From Rhodospirillales bacterium (GTDB lineage Bacteria > Pseudomonadota > Alphaproteobacteria > JAREAF01), in assembly GCA_029240475.1 (NCBI GenBank), contig JAREAF010000101.1:1-8466 (forward strand): DNA of 8,466 bases, written 5' to 3'. The position numbers and the translations under genes were made by a program. Shown here in pieces: positions 1-6,725 of the stretch. The notes under the pieces were generated by a model. It saw nothing but the letters and a program-made list of their open reading frames with translations, was not told where the DNA came from and did no database searches. Within the stretch, counting starts at the first letter, position 1. The number at the start of each line of letters is the position of its first letter.

Positions 1-264
1 GAGGGCCTTGCGCAGGGCGATCGGCTGCACCCGCTGCAAGCCGCGTTCATCGAGCGCGACGCCTTCCAGTGCGGCTATTGCACCTCCGGCCAGATCATGG
101 CGGGGGTCGCCTGCATCGCGGAGGGACATGCCGGCTCGCCGCAGCAGATCCGCGACTGGATGAGCGGCAATCTCTGCCGCTGCGGCGCCTACGACAACAT
201 CGTGGCGGCGATCCAGGACGCCGCGGCCCAGCTCGGCTCCACCGCGGATGTCAGCGGAGGTTGA
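1..264 (+). CDS. paoA: Aldehyde oxidoreductase [2Fe-2S] subunit (PaoA/YagT-like), C-terminal part
   Basis: This is the last 87 residues of the small iron-sulfur subunit of a xanthine dehydrogenase-family enzyme; the N-terminus lies before the window. The fragment covers the helical domain that binds the second [2Fe-2S] cluster, proximal to the molybdenum cofactor. The motif C-x2-C-x31-C-x-C is intact: Cys24 and Cys27 in QCGYCTSGQ, Cys59 and Cys61 in GNLCRCGAY (fragment numbering). The wording around these cysteines (LHPLQAAFIERDAFQCGYC, MSGNLCRCGAYDNI) resembles E. coli PaoA closely. E. coli PaoA carries a Tat signal for export with its partners; whether this one does cannot be seen. The stop is three bases before paoB, and the paoB ribosome-binding site lies inside this gene's 3' end, so the two are co-translated. 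The family assignment is secure; true orthology with paoA is inferred. Confidence 0.93.
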   Translation, partial: EGLAQGDRLHPLQAAFIERDAFQCGYCTSGQIMAGVACIAEGHAGSPQQIRDWMSGNLCRCGAYDNIVAAIQDAAAQLGSTADVSGG

Positions 265-267
265 CCC

Positions 268-1266
268 ATGCACCCCTTCTCTCTCGAACGCCCGCGCGAT
301 CTGGCCGGCGCTTTCGCCTCCGGGGCGCAGGCCGGCCGCAATGACGCGCCCATCGAATTTATCGCCGGCGGCACCGACATGGTGCAGCTTCTGCAGGAAC
401 ATGTACGCCGGCCGGACCGGCTTGTGAGCCTGTCGGGGCTTCTGGACGCCACGATAGAGCTGAGCCCCGAGGGGCTGAGGATCGGGGCCGCGGCCACCAT
501 GGCCGATACCGCCGCCCATCCCGCGGTGCTGGAGGGCTTTCCGGTGATTGCGGAGGCGCTCTTGGCCTCGGCGAGCCCGCAGGTCCGCAACCAGGCCACG
601 ATCGGCGGGAACCTCTTGCAGCGCACGCGCTGCCCCTATTTCCGCGATGTCGGTTACGCGGCCTGCAATAAGCGCGCCCCCGGCTCCGGCTGCTCGGCTC
701 TGGGCGGAGAGACCCGCTGGAATGCCGTCCTCGGCACCAGCCAATCCTGCATCGCGGCGCACGCCTCCGATCTGGCGGTCGCGCTCGTTGCGCTCGATCC
801 CGTTGTCGAGCTGCGGAGCGCGTCAGGCCAGCGCACCGTGCCGCTCGCAGAGTTCCATCGCCTGCCCGGCGAGACGCCACATATTGAGACGGTGCTGGAA
901 CCCGGCGAGGTCGTCGCGGGCATCCTGGTGCCGGCGAGCCCTATCGCGCGGCGCTCGCATTATCTCAAGGTGCGCGATCGCGCCTCCTTCGAGTTCGCCC
1001 TTGTCTCGGCGGCGGTCGGGCTGGACCTCGAGGATGGCATCATTCGCGACGCGCACGTGGCGCTCGGCGGGGTCGGAACCAAGCCCTGGCGTGTGCCGGA
1101 GGTGGAGGCCGCGCTCAGCGGCGCGGCGCTGGAAGAGGCCGCGCTCCGCCAGGCGGCCGCCCTCGCCACCCAGGGTGCCGAGCCGAGGGGCGGCAACGCT
1201 TTCAAGATCGAACTCATGCAGCGCGCCATCGTGCGCGCCATCCAAACTGCGGGAGCTCGCGCATGA
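268..1266 (+). CDS. paoB: Aldehyde oxidoreductase FAD-binding subunit with [4Fe-4S] cysteines (PaoB/YagS-like)
   Basis: The 332-residue medium subunit takes electrons from the iron-sulfur subunit to FAD and on to the acceptor. The FAD-binding signature of the CoxM/XdhB family is present: IAGGTDMV at 32-39 and ATIGGNLLQ at 110-118. Directly after it is the insertion typical of PaoB, with four cysteines, Cys122 (RCPYFRD), Cys133 (CNKRAPGSG), Cys142 (GCSAL) and Cys161 (SCIAAH), which in E. coli PaoB hold an additional [4Fe-4S] cluster. The C-terminal CO dehydrogenase flavoprotein-like domain spans about 215-325. Length matches the family (about 320). The ATG is preceded by GGAGG at 256-260, seven bases upstream. 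The stop overlaps the paoC start as ATGA, indicating translational coupling. Nothing is missing or truncated. The reaction type is well supported; the physiological aldehyde is unknown. Confidence 0.95.
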   Translation: MHPFSLERPRDLAGAFASGAQAGRNDAPIEFIAGGTDMVQLLQEHVRRPDRLVSLSGLLDATIELSPEGLRIGAAATMADTAAHPAVLEGFPVIAEALLASASPQVRNQATIGGNLLQRTRCPYFRDVGYAACNKRAPGSGCSALGGETRWNAVLGTSQSCIAAHASDLAVALVALDPVVELRSASGQRTVPLAEFHRLPGETPHIETVLEPGEVVAGILVPASPIARRSHYLKVRDRASFEFALVSAAVGLDLEDGIIRDAHVALGGVGTKPWRVPEVEAALSGAALEEAALRQAAALATQGAEPRGGNAFKIELMQRAIVRAIQTAGARA

Positions 1267-3398
1267 CCACGGCTTTCATCGGGAAACCCGTCAGCCGCAT
1301 CGACGGCCGTCAGAAGGTCACCGGCGGCGCCACCTACGCGGCCGAATTCGTGGCGCCGGGCGCCGCCCATGCCGCGATCGTGCGGAGCACGGCGGCGAGC
1401 GGTCGCATCGCTTCCATTGACAGCGCATCGGCGGAACGCGCGCAGGGGGTGATCGCCGTCCTCACGCACCGCAACGCGCCGCGGCTCCCCTATCGCGAGC
1501 ACAAAGGGATCCCGGACCCGGTCATCGGTGAGCGTCTGCATGTGCTCCAGGACGACCGGGTCAATCATCAAGGCCAACCGATCGCTCTGGTAGTCGCCGA
1601 GACTCTGGAACAGGCGCAGCACGCGGCGACGCTGGTGCACGCGACGTATGACCAGGACGCTGCGGCGACCGACATCAACCAGGTCGAGCCGGTGCTGCCG
1701 ACCCAGGAAAAGACCGATCAGGGCGAAGCCCAGTCGCCCGAAACCCGGCGTGGCGATCCGGAGGGAGCGCTGGCGGCCGCGGAGCTCAAGATCGACCACG
1801 GCTACGTGATCCCGCGCGAGCATCACAATCCGCTCGAGATGCACGCCACGATCGCCGCCTGGGACGGCGATCGCCTTACGCTCTGGGACAAGACGCAATT
1901 CGTGCACAATGTTGCGGACGAGATCGCCGCGGTGTTCGGCATCCCGGCGGAGAACATCCGCGTGATCTCACCCTTCGTCGGTGGAGCCTTCGGCTCGGGG
2001 CTGCGCACCTGGCCCCATGTAACGCTGGCCGCGATCGGCGCGCGGGTGGCGAAACGCCCGGTCAAGCTGATGCTGTCGCGGCGCGAGATGTATTACAGCG
2101 TCGGCTATCGCCCCCACACGGTCCAGCGCGTCGCCCTCGGCGCGTCGCGCGACGGCCGGCTCGCGGCCATCCTGCACGATGCCCATCAGGAGACCTCCAC
2201 CTACGAGGAGTTCTCCGAATCAATCCTCGACGCCAGCCGGTTCCTCTACTCCTGCCCCAATGTGTATACGCGCCATCGGATCGCGCACATGAATGTCAAC
2301 ACGCCGACCTACATGCGCGCCCCCGGCGTGGCGAGCGGCAATTTCGCGCTCGAATCGGCGCTGGACGAGCTCGCGGTGGCGCTGGACATGGATCCGGTCG
2401 AGCTGCGCCTGCGCAACGAGCCGGATCGAGACGAGTTCAGCAACTTGCCGTTCTCGAGCCGCTCGACGCGAGAATGCTACCGCGTCGCCGCCGAACGGTT
2501 CGGCTGGAGCCGGCGCAGCCCCGAGCCGCGCTCGATGCGCGACGGGCGCTCGCTCGTCGGCTGGGGCATGGCGACGGCACATTACCCGATGCACTATGCA
2601 CCGGCCTCCGCCAAGGCGCGCCTCCTGCCCGACGGCACCGCCGAGGTCACCAGCGCGGCCAGCGACATGGGGCCGGGCACCTGGACCTCGATGACGCAGG
2701 TCGCCGCCGAGGCGCTCGGGCTGCCGCTCGATCGCGTGAAGTTCACGCTCGGCGACACCCGGATGCCGAGGACGCCTCCTCACGGGGGCTCGATGACCAT
2801 GGCGAGCGTCGGCAGCGCCGTGCAGGCGGCCTGTCGCAAGGCGCGCGAGGATGCGCTCGCGCGCAGCGGCGCCAGCGAGATCGGGGATGCGATGCACCGC
2901 CTCGGCCAGCCCGTCGAGGCGTCCGCCGACGTGAAGCCGGGCGACGAGACCCAGCGCTTCTCCATGCATTCGTTCGGGGCCGTGTTCGTGGAAGTGGCGG
3001 TCGACCCGGATCTCGGCGAGACGCGCGTGCGCCGCATGGTCGGCGCCTACGGGGCGGGACGGATCGTCAACCCTAAATTGACGCGCAGCCAGTGCATCGG
3101 CGGCATGATCGGCGGCATCGGAATGGCGCTCATGGAGCATTCGGTCGTGGACGCGCGCAACGGCCGCGTCACGAATGCCAATCTCGCCGAGTATCCGGTC
3201 CCGGTCCACGCCGATGCCCCGCCGGTCATGGACGTGCTGTTCGTCGAGGAGCATGACCCACACGTCAATCCTTTGGGGGTAAAGGGCGTCGGCGAGATCG
3301 CGCTGGTCGGTGTTGCCCCGGCCATCACCAACGCGATCTATCACGCGACCGGCAGGCGGATCCGCGAGCTCCCGGTCACCCCGGACAAGCTGATCTGA
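1263..3398 (+). CDS. paoC: Aldehyde oxidoreductase molybdenum-cofactor-binding subunit (PaoC/YagR-like)
   Basis: The 711-residue large subunit holds the molybdenum cofactor and oxidises the substrate, in known relatives aromatic and other aldehydes to carboxylic acids. The N-terminal a/b hammerhead domain (about 14-130) is followed by the Moco-binding domain. Recognisable motifs are PFVGGAFGSG around 237-246, MRAPG at 351-355, the glycine-rich HGGSMTMASVGSAV at 507-520, and GVKGVGE with the conserved catalytic base Glu678. Length is close to E. coli PaoC (about 730) and the C-terminus ending in TPDKLI is typical, so the gene is complete. GGGAG at 1251-1255 lies seven bases before the ATG, and the start overlaps the paoB stop by four bases. 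No paoD/xdhC-type Moco insertion factor follows, so it must be upstream or elsewhere. Substrate range cannot be inferred from the motifs. Confidence 0.95.
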   Translation: MTTAFIGKPVSRIDGRQKVTGGATYAAEFVAPGAAHAAIVRSTAASGRIASIDSASAERAQGVIAVLTHRNAPRLPYREHKGIPDPVIGERLHVLQDDRVNHQGQPIALVVAETLEQAQHAATLVHATYDQDAAATDINQVEPVLPTQEKTDQGEAQSPETRRGDPEGALAAAELKIDHGYVIPREHHNPLEMHATIAAWDGDRLTLWDKTQFVHNVADEIAAVFGIPAENIRVISPFVGGAFGSGLRTWPHVTLAAIGARVAKRPVKLMLSRREMYYSVGYRPHTVQRVALGASRDGRLAAILHDAHQETSTYEEFSESILDASRFLYSCPNVYTRHRIAHMNVNTPTYMRAPGVASGNFALESALDELAVALDMDPVELRLRNEPDRDEFSNLPFSSRSTRECYRVAAERFGWSRRSPEPRSMRDGRSLVGWGMATAHYPMHYAPASAKARLLPDGTAEVTSAASDMGPGTWTSMTQVAAEALGLPLDRVKFTLGDTRMPRTPPHGGSMTMASVGSAVQAACRKAREDALARSGASEIGDAMHRLGQPVEASADVKPGDETQRFSMHSFGAVFVEVAVDPDLGETRVRRMVGAYGAGRIVNPKLTRSQCIGGMIGGIGMALMEHSVVDARNGRVTNANLAEYPVPVHADAPPVMDVLFVEEHDPHVNPLGVKGVGEIALVGVAPAITNAIYHATGRRIRELPVTPDKLI

Positions 3399-3426
3399 CG
3401 CTCCCCGCCCGCGGATCCGCTCAGGA

Positions 3427-3444
3427 TGCACCCGGATCGGTGCG
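3427..3444 (+). other. Short hairpin in the spacer after paoC
   Basis: The 80-base gap between the paoC stop and the next start contains an inverted repeat, GCACC / GGTGC, around a six-base loop (CGGATC), extendable by one T-G pair. It could slow or end transcription of the pao operon, but no run of T follows, so it is not a convincing intrinsic terminator. No other regulatory signal is seen in this gap. Confidence 0.2.
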
Positions 3445-3467
3445 GCTGACTACCGGCGGGCTCAAAC

Positions 3468-3473
3468 AGAGGA
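3468..3473 (+). promoter_or_regulatory. Ribosome-binding site of the truncated cupin gene
   Basis: AGAGGA lies five bases upstream of the ATG at 3479. It decides the start: the in-frame GTG at 3440 would add 13 residues ahead of a clean signal peptide and has no comparable site. Confidence 0.6.
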
Positions 3474-3478
3474 CGCAA

Positions 3479-3655
3479 ATGAAACCGATCACTGCAATTG
3501 CAATCTCGCTGGTCCTCCTGGGAGCGGCGCCCGCACATGTAAAGAGCATGGAGATTTCACCGAACGGTTTACGACCCGCGACCATGGGAGCGGCCGAGTT
3601 CCTTCACCCGCCCGGCGGCAGGGAGGCGACCCGGCGCGCCGGCGCCAGCTCGTAG
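3479..3655 (+). pseudogene. 5' remnant of an exported cupin-domain protein gene, broken at about 3601
   Basis: The reading frame starts with a signal peptide (MKPITAIAISLVLLGAAPAH: a lysine, a hydrophobic core, then APA). It continues with MEISPNGLRPATMGAAEF, which resembles the opening of small single-cupin proteins whose members continue with a short FTG-type segment, a DPLF motif and then the metal-binding cupin barrel. Here the match ends at Phe41 (3599-3601). The remaining 17 codons (HPPGGREATRR and so on) are antisense of the DUF1080 gene, and the frame ends at 3655. The whole cupin barrel is therefore missing and no functional cupin can be made. A short exported peptide could still be translated. 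Base composition is visibly lower in GC than the flanks, which may reflect the signal-peptide codons or a separate origin. The family assignment rests on about 20 residues and is moderately sure. Confidence 0.55.
3599..3612. other. Recombination or deletion junction between two convergent truncated genes
   Basis: On the left, a plus-strand cupin gene loses family similarity after GAGTTC (3596-3601). On the right, a minus-strand DUF1080 gene loses similarity after its LPPG codons (3621-3610) and meets a stop at 3606-3604. Both breakpoints fall within about 14 bases. The simplest reading is that the 3' ends of both genes and whatever lay between them were deleted. An assembly chimera would look the same. 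Confidence 0.5.
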
Positions 3656-3978
3656 ATCGCCCCTGTGACACAGAGCGGGTCATCCCACGCGTCAAAGATC
3701 TGGATCTCGTAGCCCTCGCGCACGGCGGTCCACGGGTCCTGGCCCGGGTCGGGAAAGCGGATGAAGACCCCGCTATTGTCCTCGCGCCGCCGCTCCTGCC
3801 ATTGCAGGCGGAGGATGAAATCGCGAAATGGCCGCCGGCTGTACCAGAACAGGCCCATGCCGCCCTCGGACCGGATCACGCCCTCCTGCCGGTCGAGGAT
3901 GACCCCGCCGGGTCCGCACATCCGCCAATCCTCGATGCTGGTGCCGTCGAAGAGCGGCTGAAACCCTGCATCCGTCAC
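3604..3978 (-). CDS. DUF1080 (3-keto-disaccharide hydrolase-like) protein, C-terminally truncated
   Basis: The 124-residue product begins FQPLFDGTSIEDWRM and has a mid-section of DNSGVFIRFPDPGQDPW (67-83) and EGYEIQIFDAWDDP (88-101). These are hallmarks of the DUF1080 concanavalin-like b-sandwich domain, some members of which hydrolyse 3-keto-glycosides. Typical single-domain members are about 190-200 residues. This one stops just after RRVASLPPG, where relatives continue with an E-W-N type segment and the last b-strands, so roughly 70 residues are missing. There is no signal peptide. The GTG start is chosen because AGGAG sits seven bases upstream. The gene follows the alcohol dehydrogenase by 25 bases and is the last gene of the minus-strand operon. 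Losing the final strands of a sandwich fold probably makes it non-functional. Continuation by frameshift was checked in the alternative minus-strand frame and gives no family-like sequence. Confidence 0.8.
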   Translation of the reverse strand: MTDAGFQPLFDGTSIEDWRMCGPGGVILDRQEGVIRSEGGMGLFWYSRRPFRDFILRLQWQERRREDNSGVFIRFPDPGQDPWTAVREGYEIQIFDAWDDPLCVTGAIYELAPARRVASLPPGG

Positions 3979-3985
3979 GCGATCA

Positions 3986-3990
3986 CTCCT
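3986..3990 (-). promoter_or_regulatory. Ribosome-binding site of the DUF1080 gene
   Basis: AGGAG on the minus strand, seven bases before the GTG at 3978, lies in a purine-rich stretch between the two genes. It supports the GTG start. Confidence 0.65.
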
Positions 3991-4003
3991 CCCTCCCCCC
4001 GCA

Positions 4004-5059
4004 TCAATATCGGTCGATGACGACGACGCCGACCGTCGCGAAACTATCCATGGAAGCGAGGACGGCGCCGGCCTCCTCCAGCGGGACCGTGCGGCTGATG
4101 AGCGTGCCCGGCCGCAGGACGCCGCGTTCGACGAGCTTCAGCATGGCGCCGTAGCGCGGCGGCGCCATGCCGAGGCTGCCGAGCAACGTCAGCTCCTTCG
4201 TCACGATCAGATCGATCGGGACCGGAATGTCGCCGCGCTCGGCCGCGCCCGTCAGGCCGATCTGCAGGTGACGGCCGCGCTTGCGCAGGCTGAGGATCGC
4301 GTTGCGGCAGGTCGCCGTCACGCCGAGAGCGTCGACCGCCACCTCCGCCCCGCCGCGGGTCAGCTCGCGGACCGCCGCCGGCGCGTCCTCTGTCGCGGCA
4401 TTCACGGTGGCGACGGCGCCCTGTTTGCGCGCCGCCTCGAGCTTGCCGGGATCGATGTCGACAGCGATCACGTTGGCTCCGGCGGCGGTCGCGATCTGCA
4501 CCGCCGCGAGCCCGATCCCGCCGCAGCCGTGGATGGCGACCCACTCGCCCGGCCGGACCCGGGCTCGGTCCACGAGGCCGTGGAATGAGGTCATGAATCG
4601 GCAGCCGAGGCTCGCGCCGTCGACGAAACCGACGCCGTCCGGCAGGCGCACGAGATTAACGTCGGCATAAGGCACCGCCACCCGCTCGCCATAGCCGCCC
4701 CAATAGCTCCAGCCCGGCGATGGCCCGGCGTCGCAGACATGGTGGTTGCCGCTCAGGCATTGCTCGCAGCTGCCCTCGCCTTGGCTGAATGGCACGATGA
4801 CCCGGTCGCCCGACTTGAACCTAGCGCAGGCGCCGCCGGCCTCTTCAACGATCCCGCAAAACTCATGCCCGAGCACGAACGGGAATTGGAGCTCGGGTCC
4901 ACCGAGCCAGCCCCAATCGCCGACCCAGGTGTGCCAGTCGCTTCGGCAGATACCGTTCGCCTTCACTCTCACGCGCGCGCCATGCGCCGGCAGCGGCGGC
5001 TCGGGTAGATCGCGCACGACGAGCGGCTGCCTATAACCCTCCATCACCGCGGCCTTCAT
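4004..5059 (-). CDS. Zinc-dependent medium-chain alcohol dehydrogenase
   Basis: The 351-residue protein is a complete medium-chain dehydrogenase/reductase that would oxidise an alcohol or polyol hydroxyl with NAD(P)+. Catalytic-zinc ligands are Cys38 (GICRSDWH), His65 with Glu66 (GHEFCG) and Cys153 (LGCRF). The structural-zinc lobe has only three cysteines, Cys98, Cys101 and Cys109 (SCEQCLSGNHHVC); the first expected cysteine aligns with Glu95. The Rossmann motif GCGGIG lies at 178-183, and Asp201 at the end of the second strand (VIAVD) favours NAD over NADP. The ATG has GAGGAG at 5074-5069, nine bases upstream. The preceding small frame ends in a TGA overlapping this ATG. The DUF1080 gene follows by 25 bases. 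Members range from threonine and sorbitol dehydrogenases to simple alcohol dehydrogenases; the sugar-type neighbours favour a polyol or sugar-derived substrate, but this is inference. Confidence 0.92.
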   Translation of the reverse strand: MKAAVMEGYRQPLVVRDLPEPPLPAHGARVRVKANGICRSDWHTWVGDWGWLGGPELQFPFVLGHEFCGIVEEAGGACARFKSGDRVIVPFSQGEGSCEQCLSGNHHVCDAGPSPGWSYWGGYGERVAVPYADVNLVRLPDGVGFVDGASLGCRFMTSFHGLVDRARVRPGEWVAIHGCGGIGLAAVQIATAAGANVIAVDIDPGKLEAARKQGAVATVNAATEDAPAAVRELTRGGAEVAVDALGVTATCRNAILSLRKRGRHLQIGLTGAAERGDIPVPIDLIVTKELTLLGSLGMAPPRYGAMLKLVERGVLRPGTLISRTVPLEEAGAVLASMDSFATVGVVVIDRY

Positions 5060-5250
5060 GGCCCCGCTCTCCTCATTTGTGCTGCGGCCGCGCGCCTCGG
5101 CAGCGCCTGGCTCGTGTCGAATTCAAACAGATGGATCCGCAAGCCGTCGAGATGAAACCAGTGCAGCGCCCCGACCGGCGCCGTGAGGCCGCGGCCGAGC
5201 CGGCGCGATATCGCCGCCGCCCCACCAGCCTCGCGGCCGGCTCGCGGCAT
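5056..5250 (-). CDS. Possible small ORF or gene remnant between enolase-like and dehydrogenase genes
   Basis: A 64-codon frame starts eight bases after the enolase-like gene and ends in a TGA that overlaps the dehydrogenase ATG by two bases, so it fills the gap exactly. There is only a distant purine-rich site (GGGGAG, 12 bases before the ATG). The middle (ALHWFHLDGLRIHLFEFD) is less arginine/alanine-rich than a chance high-GC frame and faintly resembles the last strand of vicinal-oxygen-chelate (glyoxalase-type) proteins. The end contains the dehydrogenase ribosome-binding site. It may be a real coupling peptide, a decayed 3' end of a lost gene, or chance. I do not recognise a family with any certainty. 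Confidence 0.25.
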   Translation of the reverse strand: MPRAGREAGGAAAISRRLGRGLTAPVGALHWFHLDGLRIHLFEFDTSQALPRRAAAAQMRRAGP

Positions 5251-5258
5251 AACGCGGC

Positions 5259-6725
5259 TCAGCTCCCCAGCTCCGCATCGCAGGCATGCGCCGCAAGCCA
5301 GGCCTCGGGCGCGCTCATCGCGTCCAGGTCCGGCAGCGCGGCAAATCCCATCCCCGGCACCTGAAGCGAGCGGAGGTCGAGGGCGCCGTCCTCGATGCGC
5401 AGCACCGCGGAGCTTGCGAACGGCGCGTAAAGATCGGGGTGGCGTTCGAGCGCCGCCGCCCGCTCCGCCGGCGAGAGGTGATCGAGCCCGAAGAAGTAAT
5501 GATGCCCGTTGCGTTCGGCGTGCGGGATGCCGAGGAGCGCCACGATGGCGAGGTCGGACTGCAAGGGCACCACCGGCAGCGTGGTCAGGTCCTCGGCGCT
5601 GAGGAAGTAGCGCTCCTCACCCAGTTCGGCGTTGCGCCGCCGCGCGCGGGCGAGGTTCAGCAGCGACTTCAAAGCCCCCTTGCAGTTCTTGTGCGAGACG
5701 CCGCGATAGCCGAGCGCCATCGCGGTGCGGAACGCATCCAGCGTGCCGTCGGCCTCGTCGATGATGACCGGCTTGTCCATGCCCCCGAGCAGCCGCGCCG
5801 CCTCCGGCGCCAGTGCGACGGCGCGGTCGAGCGGCTGCTCGATCCAGAGGATCGCCTCATACAGTCTCCTCAGCGCCGGGGTGCAGCGGAGCCGGCCCAC
5901 AAGCTCCGCGAAAGCCTCGGGCGCGCGGTACTGCTCGTTGCCGTCCAGCGTCACCGCGCAAGGGACGCCACGCTTGGCCAAGAGGCCGGCGATGGCGGAG
6001 AGCCGGTCCAGATCCTCGGCCAGGCGGCCGCCGACCTTCACCTTGAGGAAGCGCAGCCCGTCGGCCTTGAGATACTCCTCCAGCGTGTCGGGCAGCCCGT
6101 CCCCCACCCTGCTCCCCTCCGGCAGGTCCGTCGCCGTGATCGGATCGACGAGGCCGACGGTGTGCCGCACCCAGACCCGGTCGAGCGGGCGCTCGGGCAA
6201 GATCTGCGCGGGCGCGACATGGCCCAGCTCCGGGTCGAGGCGGGCGAGGTCGATTCCCAGCGCAGCGCCGGCCAGCAGCCGGGCGACGGGAGCTTGCAGC
6301 AGCCGCCCGAGCGCATCCATCACGGCGCGCTCCGGCATGGACAGGCCGAAGCTCCGCGTGAGCTCGTTGAGCCCGGCGGCGGCCCCGTCGCGCTCCAGCT
6401 CCGCGCCGCAGGTCAGCCACAGCTCGAAAGCGGAGCGGTGCGTTTTTTGCCTTTCATAGGCGGCCAGCGCCAGCTCCATCGCGCGCAGCAGGTCCGCCAC
6501 ATTGTCGCGAAGGCTCTTCTCGGGCCGCTTGTCGAACCAGCGATAGGCGAGGAAATCGGCGGCAAAGCCGGTGGCGCGCTCCCCGCGTTCGGTCTCGATG
6601 GCGACCGCCAACGTCGCAACCGGCGCCGCGCGCACCGTGACGATGCCGTAGCGGAACGGCATCCGGCTCACGGCGGTGCGGATGCCGATCCGGCTCTCGA
6701 CCAGGCGCAGGCGCGGCGCGGTCAC
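5259..6725 (-). CDS. Divergent enolase-superfamily (mandelate racemase/muconate cycloisomerase-like) enzyme
   Basis: The 488-residue protein has the enolase-superfamily layout: an N-terminal capping domain (about 1-130) and a TIM barrel. Such enzymes abstract a proton next to a carboxylate and stabilise the enolate with Mg2+, leading to racemisation, epimerisation or dehydration. Visible residues are the K-x-K motif Lys228/Lys230 (FLKVKVGG), and probable metal ligands Asp261 (TLDGNEQY), Glu296 (IEQPL) and Asp323 (IIDEADG). A lysine follows at 346 (GVSHKNCKG), where muconate cycloisomerase/Ala-Glu epimerase relatives have their second catalytic lysine. At 488 residues it is about 100 longer than usual, with extra sequence in the N-terminal half and a tail after the barrel (LDHLSPAERAAALERHPDLY and on). 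The start is GTG, overlapping the epimerase stop as GTGA, without a good Shine-Dalgarno sequence, so translation is probably coupled. The substrate is unknown; a sugar acid would fit the neighbours. Confidence 0.88.
   Translation of the reverse strand: MTAPRLRLVESRIGIRTAVSRMPFRYGIVTVRAAPVATLAVAIETERGERATGFAADFLAYRWFDKRPEKSLRDNVADLLRAMELALAAYERQKTHRSAFELWLTCGAELERDGAAAGLNELTRSFGLSMPERAVMDALGRLLQAPVARLLAGAALGIDLARLDPELGHVAPAQILPERPLDRVWVRHTVGLVDPITATDLPEGSRVGDGLPDTLEEYLKADGLRFLKVKVGGRLAEDLDRLSAIAGLLAKRGVPCAVTLDGNEQYRAPEAFAELVGRLRCTPALRRLYEAILWIEQPLDRAVALAPEAARLLGGMDKPVIIDEADGTLDAFRTAMALGYRGVSHKNCKGALKSLLNLARARRRNAELGEERYFLSAEDLTTLPVVPLQSDLAIVALLGIPHAERNGHHYFFGLDHLSPAERAAALERHPDLYAPFASSAVLRIEDGALDLRSLQVPGMGFAALPDLDAMSAPEAWLAAHACDAELGS

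Noticed and set aside
960..1907. A 315-codon minus-strand frame across paoB and paoC
   Set aside because: It spans two conserved coupled genes on the other strand and has no motif of its own.
2220..3431. A 403-codon minus-strand frame opposite paoC
   Set aside because: Arg/His/Asp-rich shadow of a well-conserved gene, with no family features.
3440..3478. Upstream GTG start for the cupin fragment
   Set aside because: It would place 13 residues before a clean signal peptide, and the good ribosome-binding site lies in front of the ATG at 3479.
3489..3695. Frameshifted continuation of the DUF1080 gene beyond its stop
   Set aside because: The alternative minus-strand frame reads EGTRPLPWSRVVN and so on, which does not resemble the missing DUF1080 strands. 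It is antisense to the cupin start, so a rearrangement fits better than a simple frameshift.
4044..4544. A 166-codon minus-strand frame inside the dehydrogenase gene
   Set aside because: Arg/Gly-rich out-of-frame shadow within the Rossmann domain of a clear dehydrogenase.
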